57,643 nt of DNA from Gloeophyllum trabeum ATCC 11539 (Eukaryota > Basidiomycota > Agaricomycetes > Gloeophyllales > Gloeophyllaceae), in contig NW_006920415.1 of NCBI RefSeq assembly GCF_000344685.1, positions 77,945 to 135,587 of the forward strand, read 5' to 3'. This document shows, in pieces, positions 11,447 through 23,320 of this stretch. The first letter of the stretch is position 1, and each line of letters begins with the position of its first letter. The notes beneath the pieces were generated by a model. The model had not been told where the DNA came from. It saw only the letters and a list, made by a program, of their open reading frames with translations, and did not search any database. Made by a program: the position numbers and the translations under genes.

Positions 11447-13119
11447 ATGGGTGAGTTTGACACTACGATAGGTGAGCGCAAAACCCGCGTATGATGTCGA
11501 CGATGATTGACATGGACGAATGGGTGCGGTTGATAGGAATCCTCCTGCTGGGGCTTTTCTGTAAGTTTCATTTTGCTTCCGCGGACGAGCCCGACAGCTG
11601 AGACGACTCGGCATAGTCAACACCTACCTGTACGGCCTGGTGTCCTGGCAGTTCCTAATATACCATACGACGCGTGAGTAAACAGCCTCTGAATCACATT
11701 CATACACTGATCTGAGTTTGAACGACAGCGTTCAATGACCCTTGGCGGGTCCGGTAAGCAGAGATCATCCTCGTCGTGGCTGTTAACTGACCGTCATCAC
11801 GCGTAGGCTGGTCGTCGGCGCTCTTTTTATCCTGGACACAATTCACTCTGCCGTGTAAGTTGTCGTTACGGTCCCTGTCGTCCAGTCATTAACCCCTTTG
11901 TGCTTTCAGAGCCGTATATAACGGCTGGTACATATGGTTCGTCCGCGGCACTTACTCCGACTTTTCTATAGTGAATATTCCCTCCTCGCAGTGTCACCAA
12001 CTTTAACAACCCATCTGTCATCCTCACTGTGAGCTGGGAGATCCCGTTCACGGCCGTGGCCACGTCGTGCGCGGCGATCATCACGCAATTCTTCCTGGCG
12101 CACCGGTACATTCGCTCCTCATCACTGAGACATACGCTGATTCCTGTGCCTCAGCGTCCTCCGCCTCACCAAAAGCTGGATCATCACCGGTATCATATGC
12201 ACACTCAGCATCATTGGATTTGTCTTTGGCGTCATCGCCGGCGTCCGATCGGGAATAATCCAACAGTACGTCTTACCCTTGATCCCCCTGTCTGCCACCC
12301 TGCTCATGACGGGCGTGACAGAGTGGTGAACTTCGGGGTTCTCGCGCCCCTTGTCATCCTCTGGCTCGGGTTCCAGACTGCGGCCGACCTCTCGATTACA
12401 CGTACGTCTCGACATCACACATGTAATCCCTTACGTCCCTTCACTCATCATCGTGCCCAAACTCATGCGTTCGCCCACGCCTGATTAATAATCTCCCCCA
12501 CTCGACAATACAGTTGTGTTATCCGTCGCTTTATACCGCCAGCGCACGGGCATCCGTCGGACAAACACGATCCTTAACCGCCTCATCCGTGGTGCTGTGC
12601 AGACGGGCTTCTTCACTTCCATCTTCGCCTTAGGTGACCTCTTCGGATTCCTCTTGCATCGGAACACGAATCTATATGCAATGTTTGCATATCCGATCGG
12701 GCGGATATACACGAACGCGAGTGATCTTTGCTAGTTTTCAGTTCCTCATGCTCACTTCGACGCTAGACATTGTTGGATACGCTGAACGCCCGCGTGGCTC
12801 TGAAGAGTCTTAACGGCACCCCCGTCGACTTTGACACCGAGGTACGCGTCTCTCCCTACTTCCCACTTCCGCCGCCTTCACTCCCCTTATTCGAAGTTGC
12901 GCCTGACCTCGTTCTTGGTTCCTCCAGAGTAACGCCCTTCGCTTCCGCGCCACGGGTACGACCGACACGATCAATAACAACATCCGCCTACAGCAAGTGC
13001 ACGTGCGACAAGACGTCGTCGCAATGACTGACTCTGGCACGGACCGTACAGCAGATGACAAGGTCATCGCAGGGGACGATCCCGAGGGACTGTATACCCA
13101 TGGGGGTAAGGCGGTCTGA
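11447..13119 (+). CDS. DUF6534-type seven-helix membrane protein
   Basis: Twelve exons: 11447-11471, 11537-11560, 11617-11673, 11729-11753, 11807-11854, 11910-11936, 11992-12105, 12155-12265, 12322-12401, 12514-12716, 12767-12841, 12928-13119; 326 aa. All phases agree. The spliced protein has family landmarks: FDTTIGILLLGLFFNTYLYG, then FNDPWRV, VTNFNNPSV, a basic loop (RQRTGIRRTNTILNRLIRGA), FALGDLF and YPIGRIYTNTLLDTLNAR. About seven hydrophobic segments are followed by a polar C-terminal tail of roughly 90 residues. This family is expanded in mushrooms and has no established function; it should sit in a membrane. Intron 10 (12717-12766) must use a GC donor (AAC|GCGAGT) to give the conserved YTNTLLDTLNAR. 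The start at 11447 is chosen because it gives the family N-terminus; a later ATG (11491) would not. Confidence 0.88.
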
Positions 13120-13946
13120 GTGGCCCAAGACTTCGGTATGCTGGGATTTGGTGTTGTTGACAGCCCGGTTCTTGGGCACGGTGTTCAAGTCGGATGGATT
13201 GTACTGTTGCTATCTCGCCACGCGCTATGCGCCAGACGAGATGTCCATACGTGTTAGACGTTAAAATTGAGTGCTAGGCTTATATTGATGTATATATGAA
13301 GTCTAAGGAAGTCTCCTTGATGCGTAGACAATGCAGTCCTATTGTGTATGGTGTGCCGACGTCCGTGGTGTATGGTGTATCACTGCGTCTGACCACTGAC
13401 CAGGGTCGCCAGATCATATGCTCCCTGGAGTTTGATCTCGGTGGAGTTACGTTGTCAGTCTTGAGCGAACCCATTGCCCTGTTAGGTGCAGTCTACGTAC
13501 TAATGGGAAAGCCTCGTTGTGTGGTGCGTTGACAATGGCCATGGAGGCCACCGGCCCCAATCGTCCTCATATATAGTGATAGAAAAGGCATCAGTGCCAG
13601 TGCAAAAGATTAGCGGAAGACTCGCACTTCAGACACACCACATACCTTCATTACAGTATATATTGCGTGAAGAGGTACCGGACTATGGCAATAAGAGAAC
13701 ACACATTACATTGTTACAAGGCCCGATGCCTGATTCCAGTGACATTGGCAGAAGTCAGGAGCATGCACAATCCCAGACAATGCACGGTGTCACAACACGC
13801 TCACGTGACCGCGACTGATGAGTTGTGGCAAGCCTGTCGATGTCGCGACGTTTGACCACAACCAATACTCACCACGCACTTGGTACTTCCTGCAGACAGT
13901 AGGATCTACAACGCAACTGTTTGAAAAAAGAACACTGCAAAAAGCT
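13120..13946. other. Intergenic, no gene seen
   Basis: AT-richer sequence between the DUF6534 gene and the third F-box gene. Short frames only. It should hold the F-box promoter; no clear TATA box was picked out. Confidence 0.5.
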
Positions 13947-15862
13947 ATGAAGCACTCAAGCGACGAACACCGGTAGTAGCTGCCTTTTTCTAGTTTGTGT
14001 GCGTGTACTAATACTGACCATGTTCACGCAGAGCGGATGCTTTATTCAGAATCATTTCGCTAAATCCAACCACAGTCCAGAAACTTGAGGAGACGGATCG
14101 ACAGATTGCCAAGTACGAGCAGGAATTGTGCAGGCTCAAGGGTAGACGCAATGGCCTTCTCCCTGTGGCACGGCTCCCTTCGGAATTACTTTCCAAGGTA
14201 ATCAATATCGCCTGGTCCGACTGCGCTTCCTCTACGCCAGGGTTTCTACTGGGAGTCACGCACATATCTAATCAATGGAGAGAGGTTGTACAACACACTC
14301 CGTTGCTCTGGTCACGTATCGGCGCCAAGAATCCATCTCACATGCGAGCAGCTCTGGAGAGGTCCCAACGTTTACCTCTGACAATGATGGGAATACTCCA
14401 CGTCAATAAACCAAGCGCAGTCGAAGCTTTCAGGGTGGCGCTGGGTCATCTGAATCGCATCCGTTCCTTAGATGTATTCGCCGAGTTCTACACCAACCCC
14501 AAGTGGTTTATGAAGTTGAAGGACCAAGACCTTCCTGAACTGAAGTTCCTTACTCTGTCGAAAAAAGACCATCACTACAGAGATGATATATATCTGCCAT
14601 GGATATCGAAAATAGGAGCTCCACAGCTTCAAGGATTAGATGTCCAGTATTTCGCTTTCAAAAGCTACCAGAAGTTCCTCCTTCCCTCGTTGACGTCTCT
14701 GTCTATATCGGGAGGCCGTTTCCCGCCTCTGCAACTGCTCTCTGTCCTCCGCGATCTTCCATATCTACGGCAATTATCCCTTACTGCCGTCCTTCGATAC
14801 AGCTCGCTTGAAGATGGGCGACTCCTGGACAGTCCGAAAGACATAGTCCACATGGCCCATGTTCAGCATCTGTCCTTACGAGGCACTATTCTTGTCACCT
14901 CCATTATCTTGGCAAATCTATCGCTTCCAGTTGTAACAGACGTTGAGATCATTTTGGAGAGTCTAGACTGCACCCTTCACGAACACTTTAAGCAGAAGAA
15001 CACCCTCCAGCTCTCCCAAGTGTTGGTGCCGATCATGTCACTGTTGTCCACAATCGTGCCTCCCACATCCGTGACAAAGCTCGCTTTCACGCAGGGAAAG
15101 AGGGAAGGGCGTCGGAATCAGAGATATTCCTATCAGGATGTCGTTGGATGGGGCATGCGCACTATATCACCAATGGATGAGCAATCATCCCGATTTCTCC
15201 TGTCCGTACTCGACTCCCAATACGCCTTACACCCCTCAAGGGATGCGGAAGAAATGTTAGGAGTCGTACTGCCCACTTTAGCAGCAGTAGACTTGGAGTA
15301 TCTTCAAGTTGGAGCTCACATAACCTCGGCAAAATGGAAGGAATGGTTTGGACAATGCAACCATGTGACTAGACTTTCGGTTACTGGCCCTGACGATCAG
15401 TTTCTCGATGCCCTACACCCTGAGAAAGCTGGCATTGACGGCTCGGACGATATGCCAAAGGTTGAGGGGAACAACGTCGGGGAGGGCACCATGCTCTTTC
15501 CTCGCTTAAAATGCCTTAGGCTAGAAGAGGACTCTTGCGAATTGTACACAAGGGAGCTACTAGACAAACTCGTGTCCGCTCTACGGTCGCGAAAGTCTGA
15601 GGGTTGCGGCCTGGCCAATCTTGACGTTCGTGGTGTACGAGAATGGTCGGAGGACCTCAGGGCGTCATTAAAGAGGACTGCAGAGATGGTGACTTTGCGA
15701 CCACCGGCGGAGGTCCACGCTGAGAAGGACATCGGAGAGTTCGAGGCAGAGAAGCCTAATGGTGCGGACAGGGGGTGTCAGAAACATGACAAGGAGGATG
15801 TAGTTGGAGACGAATCATCAGACGAAGAAGATGATGACGACGACAGGCATTCTTATTGGTAA
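13947..15862 (+). CDS. F-box protein, agaricomycete paralogue 3
   Basis: Exons 13947-13972 and 14032-15862 give 618 aa. The 59-nt intron (GTAGTA...CACGCAG, TACTAATACTGAC branch region) splits an Arg codon in phase 2 exactly as in paralogue 2. Without exon 1 no in-frame ATG precedes the F-box, so the intron decides the start. After it comes ALFRIISLNPTT, a short coiled-coil-like segment ending YEQEL, and the F-box-like motif (LPVARLPSELLSKVINIAW). Then HISNQWREVVQHTPLLWSRI and a long leucine-containing region, ending with an acidic EED-rich tail. Probable SCF adaptor with unknown target. The DUF6534 gene lies between it and paralogue 2, so duplication was not a simple uninterrupted tandem or was followed by insertion. 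Confidence 0.88.
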
Positions 15863-18800
15863 CCTCCTACCTATGCTTTGTACTGCGTGTATAGCTCCAC
15901 GTTCCGAATAAACACGACTGCCGTCGCCAGTGAGGATACAACTTGATGAAGCATAGCCAGCACTAACCCGGTGAGACAGGGTACAAGTGGGTGAATTCTG
16001 TGCGATATGCAAGGAGACCACGTGAGAAGGAAGAAGAGTCTGTTACCTTGGCTGTCGAGAGTCGATATTTAGATGTAAGATACCCTCCCGTGCAATGAGA
16101 ATCCGAGCATCCGTGCCGAGGTGCGGGGGCGTTGTAGGACTACGAAAGGCACCGAATGGCTTTAACTTAGACTCAGAGCATCGCTCAGGGTCGTTCCACC
16201 CGGTGAGGCCTTAGGGATGGAACAGCCCGACCTGAGCGTTGCGCCTCAAGGAGAGCGGCAGGAGCGTACATCCTCATTCGGAGCTGAGGTAACTCAATTA
16301 ACTCTGTTTAAGTATCTTGATACTCACCTTCGGCACATCTCGAGGCGTCTGCCTCTCAGAAGCCTCTCACAACCATATCTTTCCTCATATTCTCGTCCAG
16401 TCCATTATTTCAACGATAGAAGCACGTTCTATGGAGGCACCCGTGTCCACGCTCTGTGGCGGGTGCTGATCGGATGTTCTTCCTACAGCCTGAGTTATCA
16501 GGCTGTCGCATCTTCCCCACTCTTGCCATGCGGGTCCTGGTCAGTCCGATAGTGGCTAAGTCAAGTCGAAGGCAAAAACCTTGACGAGAGGACCGTATCC
16601 ACCTCCACTTAAATGAAATTTACTATTCTTCAAGGCACGCAATTTCGCTGCGCTTGCGCATTCCCATAAGATCAACTTGCTAGCACGGGCGGAAACGGGG
16701 TCAAAGGACGCCGCTGATTACTGCGCGGGCCCCATGTTAGTACATCACACAGCCTGCGTGTATCTGCGGAAGCTCCGCAGGCACAGATGCAGGTTATGTC
16801 ATACCACACTTAGGGGCTGGTCAGAAGAATGTCGATTTCGTCAACGTACTGTTGGCCGTATACCTCTGATCCAATGCAAATGGCTTGTTTCCGGTCGAAA
16901 GTGATGATTTCGAAGTCGGCGGAGGGCTTGCAAGCCGTTGATGTCACTGAGCGGACAACTTAGGTATCTCTACACCAGCGACTGCTCGTCCATGATCTCA
17001 CAATAAGGGGTGAGTTTCTGGGCAGCAGCGAGTCGCGCCTCACTGGACGTGCCCAAGGACCCGCGCACCTCATCGAGCGGAGGTCAAGGTTCGAATACCA
17101 ACCGTGAGTAACGCAGGGATTACTGAGACTGCAGTTCCGAGAGTCAGTCGATGATGGAATTTCGTACAGCGATGCAGGCCGGACATAGCATCGTTATAAC
17201 GAGGCAGACAGGTTAGCAAATAGGATCAGCGTCGACGACATGTATACAAGACTCAGGAGGGGCCAGTACCGGATTGAGCATGGGCAGCCCAGCGCACAAG
17301 CTTGGGTTGATTTCAAAGGGAATGGGACAATTTTTGCGCATGCTCGCACGGGGACCTGCGATAGACGGGCTACATCCAACTAGTAGGGCGTCTAGCCTGT
17401 TCCAGCGGTCCTATACCGATCCGGTATTGACGATATAACCGCGATAATGATGACCATTATCTAGCCGAAGATCCAAGTCATCCAGACGTCTTGCCTGTCG
17501 AGAAGCAGCCCGCGATATCTCGACCGAAGTGGCGAAGAGCCAGCATTGACTGGAACGGGTCGTACTTCACAACAGAGCAAGTGGCACGTCGACAGCAAGG
17601 CTCCCGGGATCTCTTTTGCTACAATGGCTTGGATAAGGGGTCTCCCCTTGATGGCACCGTTTCCCACAGCACCTTTGTTCGCTGTGGAAACATCAAGCTC
17701 TGACTCAGCCAGCCAGGAAAATGGCAACCCCATGCCTGGAGAGCAGGAAGCTGAATACCGCCACCGCTGAGAATGCCGGTCTTCGGCGCCAGAACGGGCG
17801 GCAGATCGGAAGAGTAGAGGAGGGCTTTGAGAGAGATGAAGAGTTGCAAGGCCGGAGCACCGGAACCGCGCGACTTACCTGCATGGTCTACGGAGCGGTC
17901 CTTCTCCTTTGATGGCATTCTTTTATGCCTGCTCCCCCGCAGTAGAAGGTGCTCAACAGGATGCTCGACAGGATTCGAAGGGCGATCAAGCTCGTAGTTT
18001 TCGGGTGTGCATCTAAGGCGTCTTGCTGCAGACGAAGGCCGATTTTACGAAGGCGAAGTCTATCAAGAAGCCTCAAGTACACCGCCAGGTGAAGCACAAA
18101 TTTTTAACCAAGGGATGATCTACAGTCGCCACATTTCGTGGAAAGGGCTCTCTGGCTTGACACACCCGCGACGTCGTTTGTGGAAGTAGAGGGACAGGCA
18201 AGTGCTTGGCACAAGGCTTCCACAACCGATATCAATTAGGTACGATGCGGTATGCGGAAGCGTGCAGTGGATTGCCGAGACGGGGGCGCAATTGTGGAAA
18301 GAAGCAAGCCGCTGATGTTGATACCTAGAACGTTTTCGACATGTCCATCGCATTGGGCATCAAAGCAGTGCGATGGCGGTCAATACAGGCCGCTAGCTGA
18401 GCGAGGCATGGGCAAAGGAGAGAGCTTCGACGACGTGTCGATAGTGGTGGACGTGCAGGTTGAGATGAAGGACAACTTCCGGCGAAAGGCGGAGTGCCTC
18501 GGGGAAAGCCGGCAATACGAAATTTCGGCGCTTCCTCTCGAACTCACCGCGAAGGCTGTTGAGGGATCGCTCGAGCTTCCCAGAAAACAATCGGCATCGG
18601 GACCCTCTCGCCGACTTCAGTGCTGACTAGCATCGGCCTAAGTCGAAGACGTCGACTATCGCCGAGTCGCGGTCCTCCCAGATGGCAGCATCGCAGTTCT
18701 TGCTCTCCTCTCAGAGCGAGTCTAGTCGGTCTTGTAGTCTGCGGCAAGACAACAGCGTCATCATTAGAGTCCATTACGGGGCACATCCATCCGGTCGCAT

Positions 18801-19084
18801 AGGTAGACTCTTTCGCCTGTGAAATCCGTGCTTCGTAAGTGGATAGTGATGATGGTTCGGTCGTTTACAACGGGGCGCGAAATCGGGATGCAGCATGAGC
18901 TCGTATACCCTCGACGACCTAATTCGTGGATGGTACACGAGCTAGACTCATTCTTATTTCCTCCTTCGTTTATAAGTCAGGCATATTGTACGCCTGCTCG
19001 ATGCCTCATGGCTGGATCTGTGTCAGCGCGTGCAAGACGCTGGTGTGTTTTGTGACAGCATCCGAAGGGCTGATAGGCTTAACA
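15863..19084. other. Intergenic, no supported gene
   Basis: About 3.2 kb with short frames on both strands. Minus-strand pieces near 18400-18790 look mildly protein-like (segments such as RSLNSLRGEFERKRRNFVLP) but stops and frame changes prevent a model, and I recognise no family. A T-arm-like GGTTCGAATACC near 17090 has no tRNA around it. Old decayed mobile or coding sequence is possible. Confidence 0.45.
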
Positions 19085-19225
19085 TTTGTAGGCTTCGCAG
19101 CGGCATCCAACGGTTTGGGGGTCTTTGCAGCGGGAATTCAACGGGTTCACAGGCGTTGCAGCAAAATCAAGAGGGTCGACGGGCTTTACCCCTGCGTCCA
19201 AGGGCTCAACAAGCTCGCAGGAGTT
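19085..19225 (-). repeat. Degenerate 30-bp-period repeat coding Pro/Ala/Lys units
   Basis: On the minus strand four units of about ten residues follow each other: VEPLDAGVKP, VDPLDFAATP, VNPLNS(AAK)TP, KPLDAAAKP. One base too many in the third unit (around 19135) changes the frame, so the repeat is no longer open throughout. This is a decayed coding minisatellite on the 3' side of the frame at 19237-19668. Confidence 0.5.
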
Positions 19226-19236
19226 TTCAGAGCGTT

Positions 19237-20353
19237 TCAGCTGCCACGAGTAGCGGCGTCTCCATATCCGCTTGGCTCCAGAAAGGCAGGGCACACTACG
19301 TCCGGATCCCCGCCCGTGTATCCTGCCTCATACCACCAGCGCGGCACACCACCCACGCGAAGACGTTCTCGAAGAGACCTGCACAGCCCATTCGGCCGCG
19401 CTTGTGCACGTCTGTCCTCAGCTTTGCCCGGCTGTGCCTTGGACTGGCGCAACACAGTCTTGCATTCTGGAACGGCACTTCTGACTTGATCTTTGGCAGG
19501 GGAACGAGGGCGAGATCCGATGACGGTGGCAGAGGGAGATCCAGACTGTAGAGGGCTCGGCGGTGGGGAAGGATTACTCTCGGCTTGAGCTTCGAGCTCA
19601 TCTTTCCCCATCTCTGCGCCCCGTCTACTTCCATGAAGTAGTACTGGATGTCTCCTACGGCATTTCAATCGCTCTTCGCGCGGATACAGCTCCCAAGGTC
19701 GCAGGCTGGCAAGCCTGCATGGTCGTCTCCTTAGGCGTAAGGACTGGAACGACCTTCGTGGAGCCTGGTCTCGGTGCGGCTACCGACGAATATCTTCCTT
19801 GCCGGCCTCACGGCTGCAAGGGCTGAACGATCTAGTTGCAGCTGTGCGGGGCGTGTGCGTTGGACTCGGAGGGGTCCTACGACGCTGGGTGCCGATTGTC
19901 GACTGTGCCATGGTACAGGAGACGGTGGGTGCGCGCGAGACGGATAAGCGAGGTCTTACCTGCGCGAGGTCGTCCTCCGAGATTTCATCTTGTAGTATTC
20001 GTCCTATGTCCTCTTGGCCTCGCACATAGCGGGTATATCTAGTGCCGCTCTCTACCCGTGGTGGGAAGCTGGCTGGGAGTCTCAGCTGGTCTAACCTAGG
20101 TCGAATCAGCCTCTCCTGGACTGAAATAAACGGTTGATACTTACCGAAGCGTCGCTCGAACCGAGCGTAGGCATGGCGCCGAAGTGGCATGCAGGAGTCC
20201 CCACGTGTGGCTGGAGTCATAGGTCTTCCTAGTGTCTGTTTCGTAGACGCTCTCCATGTTTTTGTAAGTTGCCGGTTCGATTTCGTATATAGAGTGTATC
20301 CAAATGATCCTTCCCATAGAGTGTAGCAATACATCAAGCGAGGGAATGGTCAC
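19237..20353 (-). pseudogene. Possible decayed protein-coding region, unrecognised
   Basis: Two minus-strand stretches look more protein-like than the surrounding frames. At about 20150-19960 a segment with QERLIRPRLDQLRLPASFPP and GRILQDEISEDDLAQ is flanked by splice-like borders (GTAAGTATC near 20145, GTAAGACC near 19960). At 19668-19237 a 143-codon frame has a Ser/Pro-rich SPPPSPLQSGSP stretch. I could not join them in one frame and recognise no domain; the Pro/Ala repeat just downstream has a frameshift. It could be a broken gene or an old transposon gag-like region. Low certainty. Confidence 0.25.
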
Positions 20354-20411
20354 GTCCGTTCAAGCGACTTCAGTGGCAAATTACGCGAGTCCCGTGATGT
20401 GACACCAAGCG

Positions 20412-20418
20412 TATAAAA
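20412..20418 (+). promoter_or_regulatory. TATA box (TATAAAA)
   Basis: Perfect TATAAAA 90 bp upstream of the start codon at 20508. With transcription beginning about 30 bp downstream, the 5' leader would be about 60 nt, which fits the short gene that follows. It is the clearest core promoter in the window. Confidence 0.6.
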
Positions 20419-20507
20419 TGTGGCCACAGCGGACTTTCAACTTGTTTTCCACCATCGCGTCGTCGTCCCTGCCACATCTGCCATCCTACCCATAGTTCGT
20501 CAAAAGC

Positions 20508-21043
20508 ATGGACAACTCCTATCTCATCGGCATACCGCCCTACATGATGGACCCCCTCAACGAATGCAGCCCTACCGCCTCCTTTGACCTACCACAACTC
20601 TTCTCCGCCCTACCTAGGGGAGAGAGCATCACCCATGACCTGCCATCATTTATGGACTACGGATATGTTGGCGACAATGGCGAGGGCCAAGCCACCGCAC
20701 CGGGGCGCGGTGTTGAGAATCACGAATCATCGAAGACGGGCCATTCCAAGGGGATTGCCACCGCCCCTCAGCAAGTGCAATGGCCGCAAAGCAGCGCTCC
20801 CACCAGAGGTACGAAGAGGAGCCTCCAAACCATGTGGAAAGAGGACGAAGACATCGACCTGGTGTATCCGTCACAGGGTGCGCTCAGCCTCCTCGCATCT
20901 CCTTTGAGGAGTCTATACTGACACGTCCTGCAGATGTAGCAGAGGCCGCCGTGAGCCTCGTACAAATGTGCACGGCATCCGCTGCAGCATCCGCCACCCT
21001 GCGTCCCGGAGAGAAAATGTCCCTCTCGTTCATTCTCAACTGA
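20508..21043 (+). CDS. Uncharacterised 159-aa protein
   Basis: Exons 20508-20877 and 20934-21043, intron of 56 nt (GTGCGC...CTGCAG, CTGAC branch). The spliced frame crosses the border cleanly (SQ|DVAEAAVSLVQMCTAS) and ends at TGA 21041. The N-terminal half is Pro/Ser-rich and likely disordered, with a short basic patch (TKRSLQ) before an acidic KEDEDIDLVY segment. The C-terminus is a small Ala/Ser helix-like stretch ending SLSFILN. There is no signal peptide, no membrane segment and no CAAX box. I do not recognise it. A good TATA box and a short leader suggest strong or inducible expression. It lies upstream of the first cyclin-related gene on the same strand. Confidence 0.65.
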
Positions 21044-21385
21044 TTCATTTTATTCTTCCTTCTGATCCTGTAGAATTTACTCCGTAGTGTACTATGACCA
21101 TGTAAGCTGTAATTGTGTCGAGATCTGCTTTCTGAATATCCCGTGGTCAATGTATGTCCTTTGTGGCGTTACCGCGACGGAACTGCAAGGCAAGCGCGAA
21201 GGATAGCATGGGTGCACGAAAGCAGCACGCATGAAAGCAACATAAACATGCTAGGCGTCCTCCCCGCGTTTCTGGAGGATTCCAATCGCGCCTGATCAAG
21301 CGCGATACTCGATCATGTGATGAGCGCGTTGAAGTCGATACTCGCGTGTGACAGTAACACCCTGGCCTCCTACCGTTCACCCACC
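21044..21385. other. Short intergenic region
   Basis: About 340 bp between two plus-strand genes; I see no further gene. An upstream in-frame ATG at 21320 of the following gene lies here, but the ATG at 21386 has the better context (CACCATG). Confidence 0.4.
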
Positions 21386-22085
21386 ATGTCCTCTATCACG
21401 CCCTCAGGCTCTGCTGGCATCCGCGCGCTACTAGGGCACGTCCCGTTGGCCGATATCATCGGCAATGACACGCTCAGCATCATACGAGCTGAGTGCTTGG
21501 AATCCAATTGCGAGCAATGGCTTGCAAGCCTCTTGCACCTTCCGCATTCCAACTTTGCGAATTTGCTCCTGGATGACGACGCCAGACTCGCGCGGTACAT
21601 CATGGCGGCGACCGCTCTGCCCCAGTTCCAAGCGTACACCCCATCCGTTCTGGCGATGGGGTCGCTGATGCTGGCGAGATTTCTCCTCGGGGAGGGCCGG
21701 ACGCCCTTCGGCGTGACCGAACAGGCCGTAGAGGTGATGGTCGTTCTCGACCGTCATTTCCGGCAGATGCCATCCTGGTGTCCAAGAGCTGGGATCCTGG
21801 ACAAGTTCGATCTGAAATACCTCTGGGTCGATATGTATGTCTTCTACACGCGCGACCGGGACGCGCTCCCTGAAGTCCCATTGTCGTTGGAGGAATACAA
21901 GCTTCTCCCGCTGAAGGGAAAGCTCGGGACAGCAAAAATGCAGGGCCATCTTCGTCTCAAGGATTGGGAGTCAGTTGACGACAGTAAGTACCCAGCAAAA
22001 AAAGTGCTCTGGATATCGCTGACGACGATATTTTGCAGTGATAAAAGAAGAGTCCGAGGTGTTGACTGAAGCGCCCTCCTGCTAG
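21386..22085 (+). CDS. Cyclin-related protein with only the C-terminal-type fold
   Basis: Exons 21386-21983 and 22039-22085 (intron GTAAGT...TTGCAG, 55 nt) give 214 aa. The core YTPSVLAMGSLMLARFLLGE, followed by VMVVLDRHFRQ, matches the paralogue at 29990 (YTPSALAMGAWMLSRFLCAE, VMTVLDRHLRN) and, more distantly, the C-terminal half of the two-domain cyclin at 26462-27578 (YIAPSDMGQGVLLLACLILG). Before the core each has an [E/Q]W[L/V] start followed by helices, as in the second cyclin repeat. The first cyclin box with its kinase-binding helix is missing. It may therefore not activate a kinase; role unknown. An upstream in-frame ATG (21320) would add 22 residues. Confidence 0.7.
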
Positions 22086-23320
22086 GCGGTGTGCTTATGA
22101 TCCAAGCGGAGTCAGATGTGTTCATTCCATGGACGCAATGGCTTACCACAAGAAACCGTCCGTGGGGAGTGTATGTCCAAGCTCAGTGGCGGTCACCAAG
22201 CTCCACCTCGTCGTTGCATTGTTGTCCATAGTGCTTTTCGCTATTCCTGCTCAGTCTGTTTAGAGTCTCTCATCACGCTTTCCTTTCCTTCTCGTACATA
22301 TATTGAACGTTTTTTTATTAGCTTTGAACTGCTTTTGTCGTAGGACTACCGTACCATGGCGCATTTTCACGCTCCCTGTAATAGCTTCAGAATATCGCGT
22401 AGAAATGTACGTTGCCGTGAATCGATTGTACCGAATGTATATAGCTTCTGAAGTGTTCATAGAGATCAACAGATTTCCCGAGCTTGAAATTCGGTAGGTC
22501 GCTTACATGAAGAACAACCCGGTGTATCCAGCATCGAACAACGGCGAAGACCATGGTGATCCCACGGACTTGAAAGAGGCGAAAGGTATTTCTTACTTGG
22601 ATCCTCCTGGCCGTGCTGCCCAATTGCTCTCCCGAGAGAAAGGGCTGCTCAGCCTGAAAATGACAGATCTTCGTTAAACCTCCGATTAATACTTCTCAGA
22701 GTTTACAAGTAGACCAGCTCCTTTTTTCAGACAAAGAAACGTGACAGACTTTCCTTCACCCACGAGAAAATGCGTGCATACCGACATGACAAACAGCCTA
22801 TGACAAAAGCCGATTTTAGTCATCGTCAGATTCAAAATCGCGACGGAAGATCTCGCATGCGAGGTGGCTGTACGTCCCGGGGGCTTCTGGTTTCGGCCGA
22901 TGTGTACGGTCTGAGGCTGTCATTTCTTGACAAACGAGTTGCTCGTCGCCAATATTTTAAAGGCGAGGTAGCGCGTAGTTCCGCCCGACGTTACGCTGAC
23001 TTTCTCTCAGAAGTGCTACAAACCAGAGAAGAAGCCGCGTGTGACGCCACGGCCCCACCGGCATCGAATCACGGTCCTTGGATGCCGTCTTACGGGTCAA
23101 CTCCTCCTCGCTCGGTGATGCATGACTTCATATTATTTGCTATGCATCGCAGATATAAGGCGCCGATGGCTGCTCGTCCGACCTGAGCGCTCGACTCCTG
23201 CGACCTCTTTGCACCCCGAAATTCCGAACCACACGCTTCGCTTTTCCGCATATCAATTCTCCCCTCTTCGATCGCTCTTCGAACGAGAATTGATCGAGGC
23301 GTTTCGTGTTTATAATCGCG
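22086..23320. other. Intergenic, no gene seen; transporter promoter at right end
   Basis: No frame here has a recognisable domain. The 139-codon frame at 22770-23186 is basic and low in similarity to anything I know. A TATA-like GATATAAGGCGCC occurs near 23151, about 170 bp before the transporter start; a near copy (CATATAAGGCGCC) lies near 35206. A reverse GATTCGATGCC near 23060 resembles a T-arm but no tRNA folds around it. Confidence 0.4.

Noticed and set aside
17085..17100. T-arm-like GGTTCGAATACC
   Set aside because: No A box, anticodon arm or acceptor stem around it.
18393..18786. Possible retrotransposon gag or protease remnant on the minus strand
   Set aside because: No zinc knuckle, no DTG/DSG protease motif and several stops; similarity to a retroelement is only an impression.
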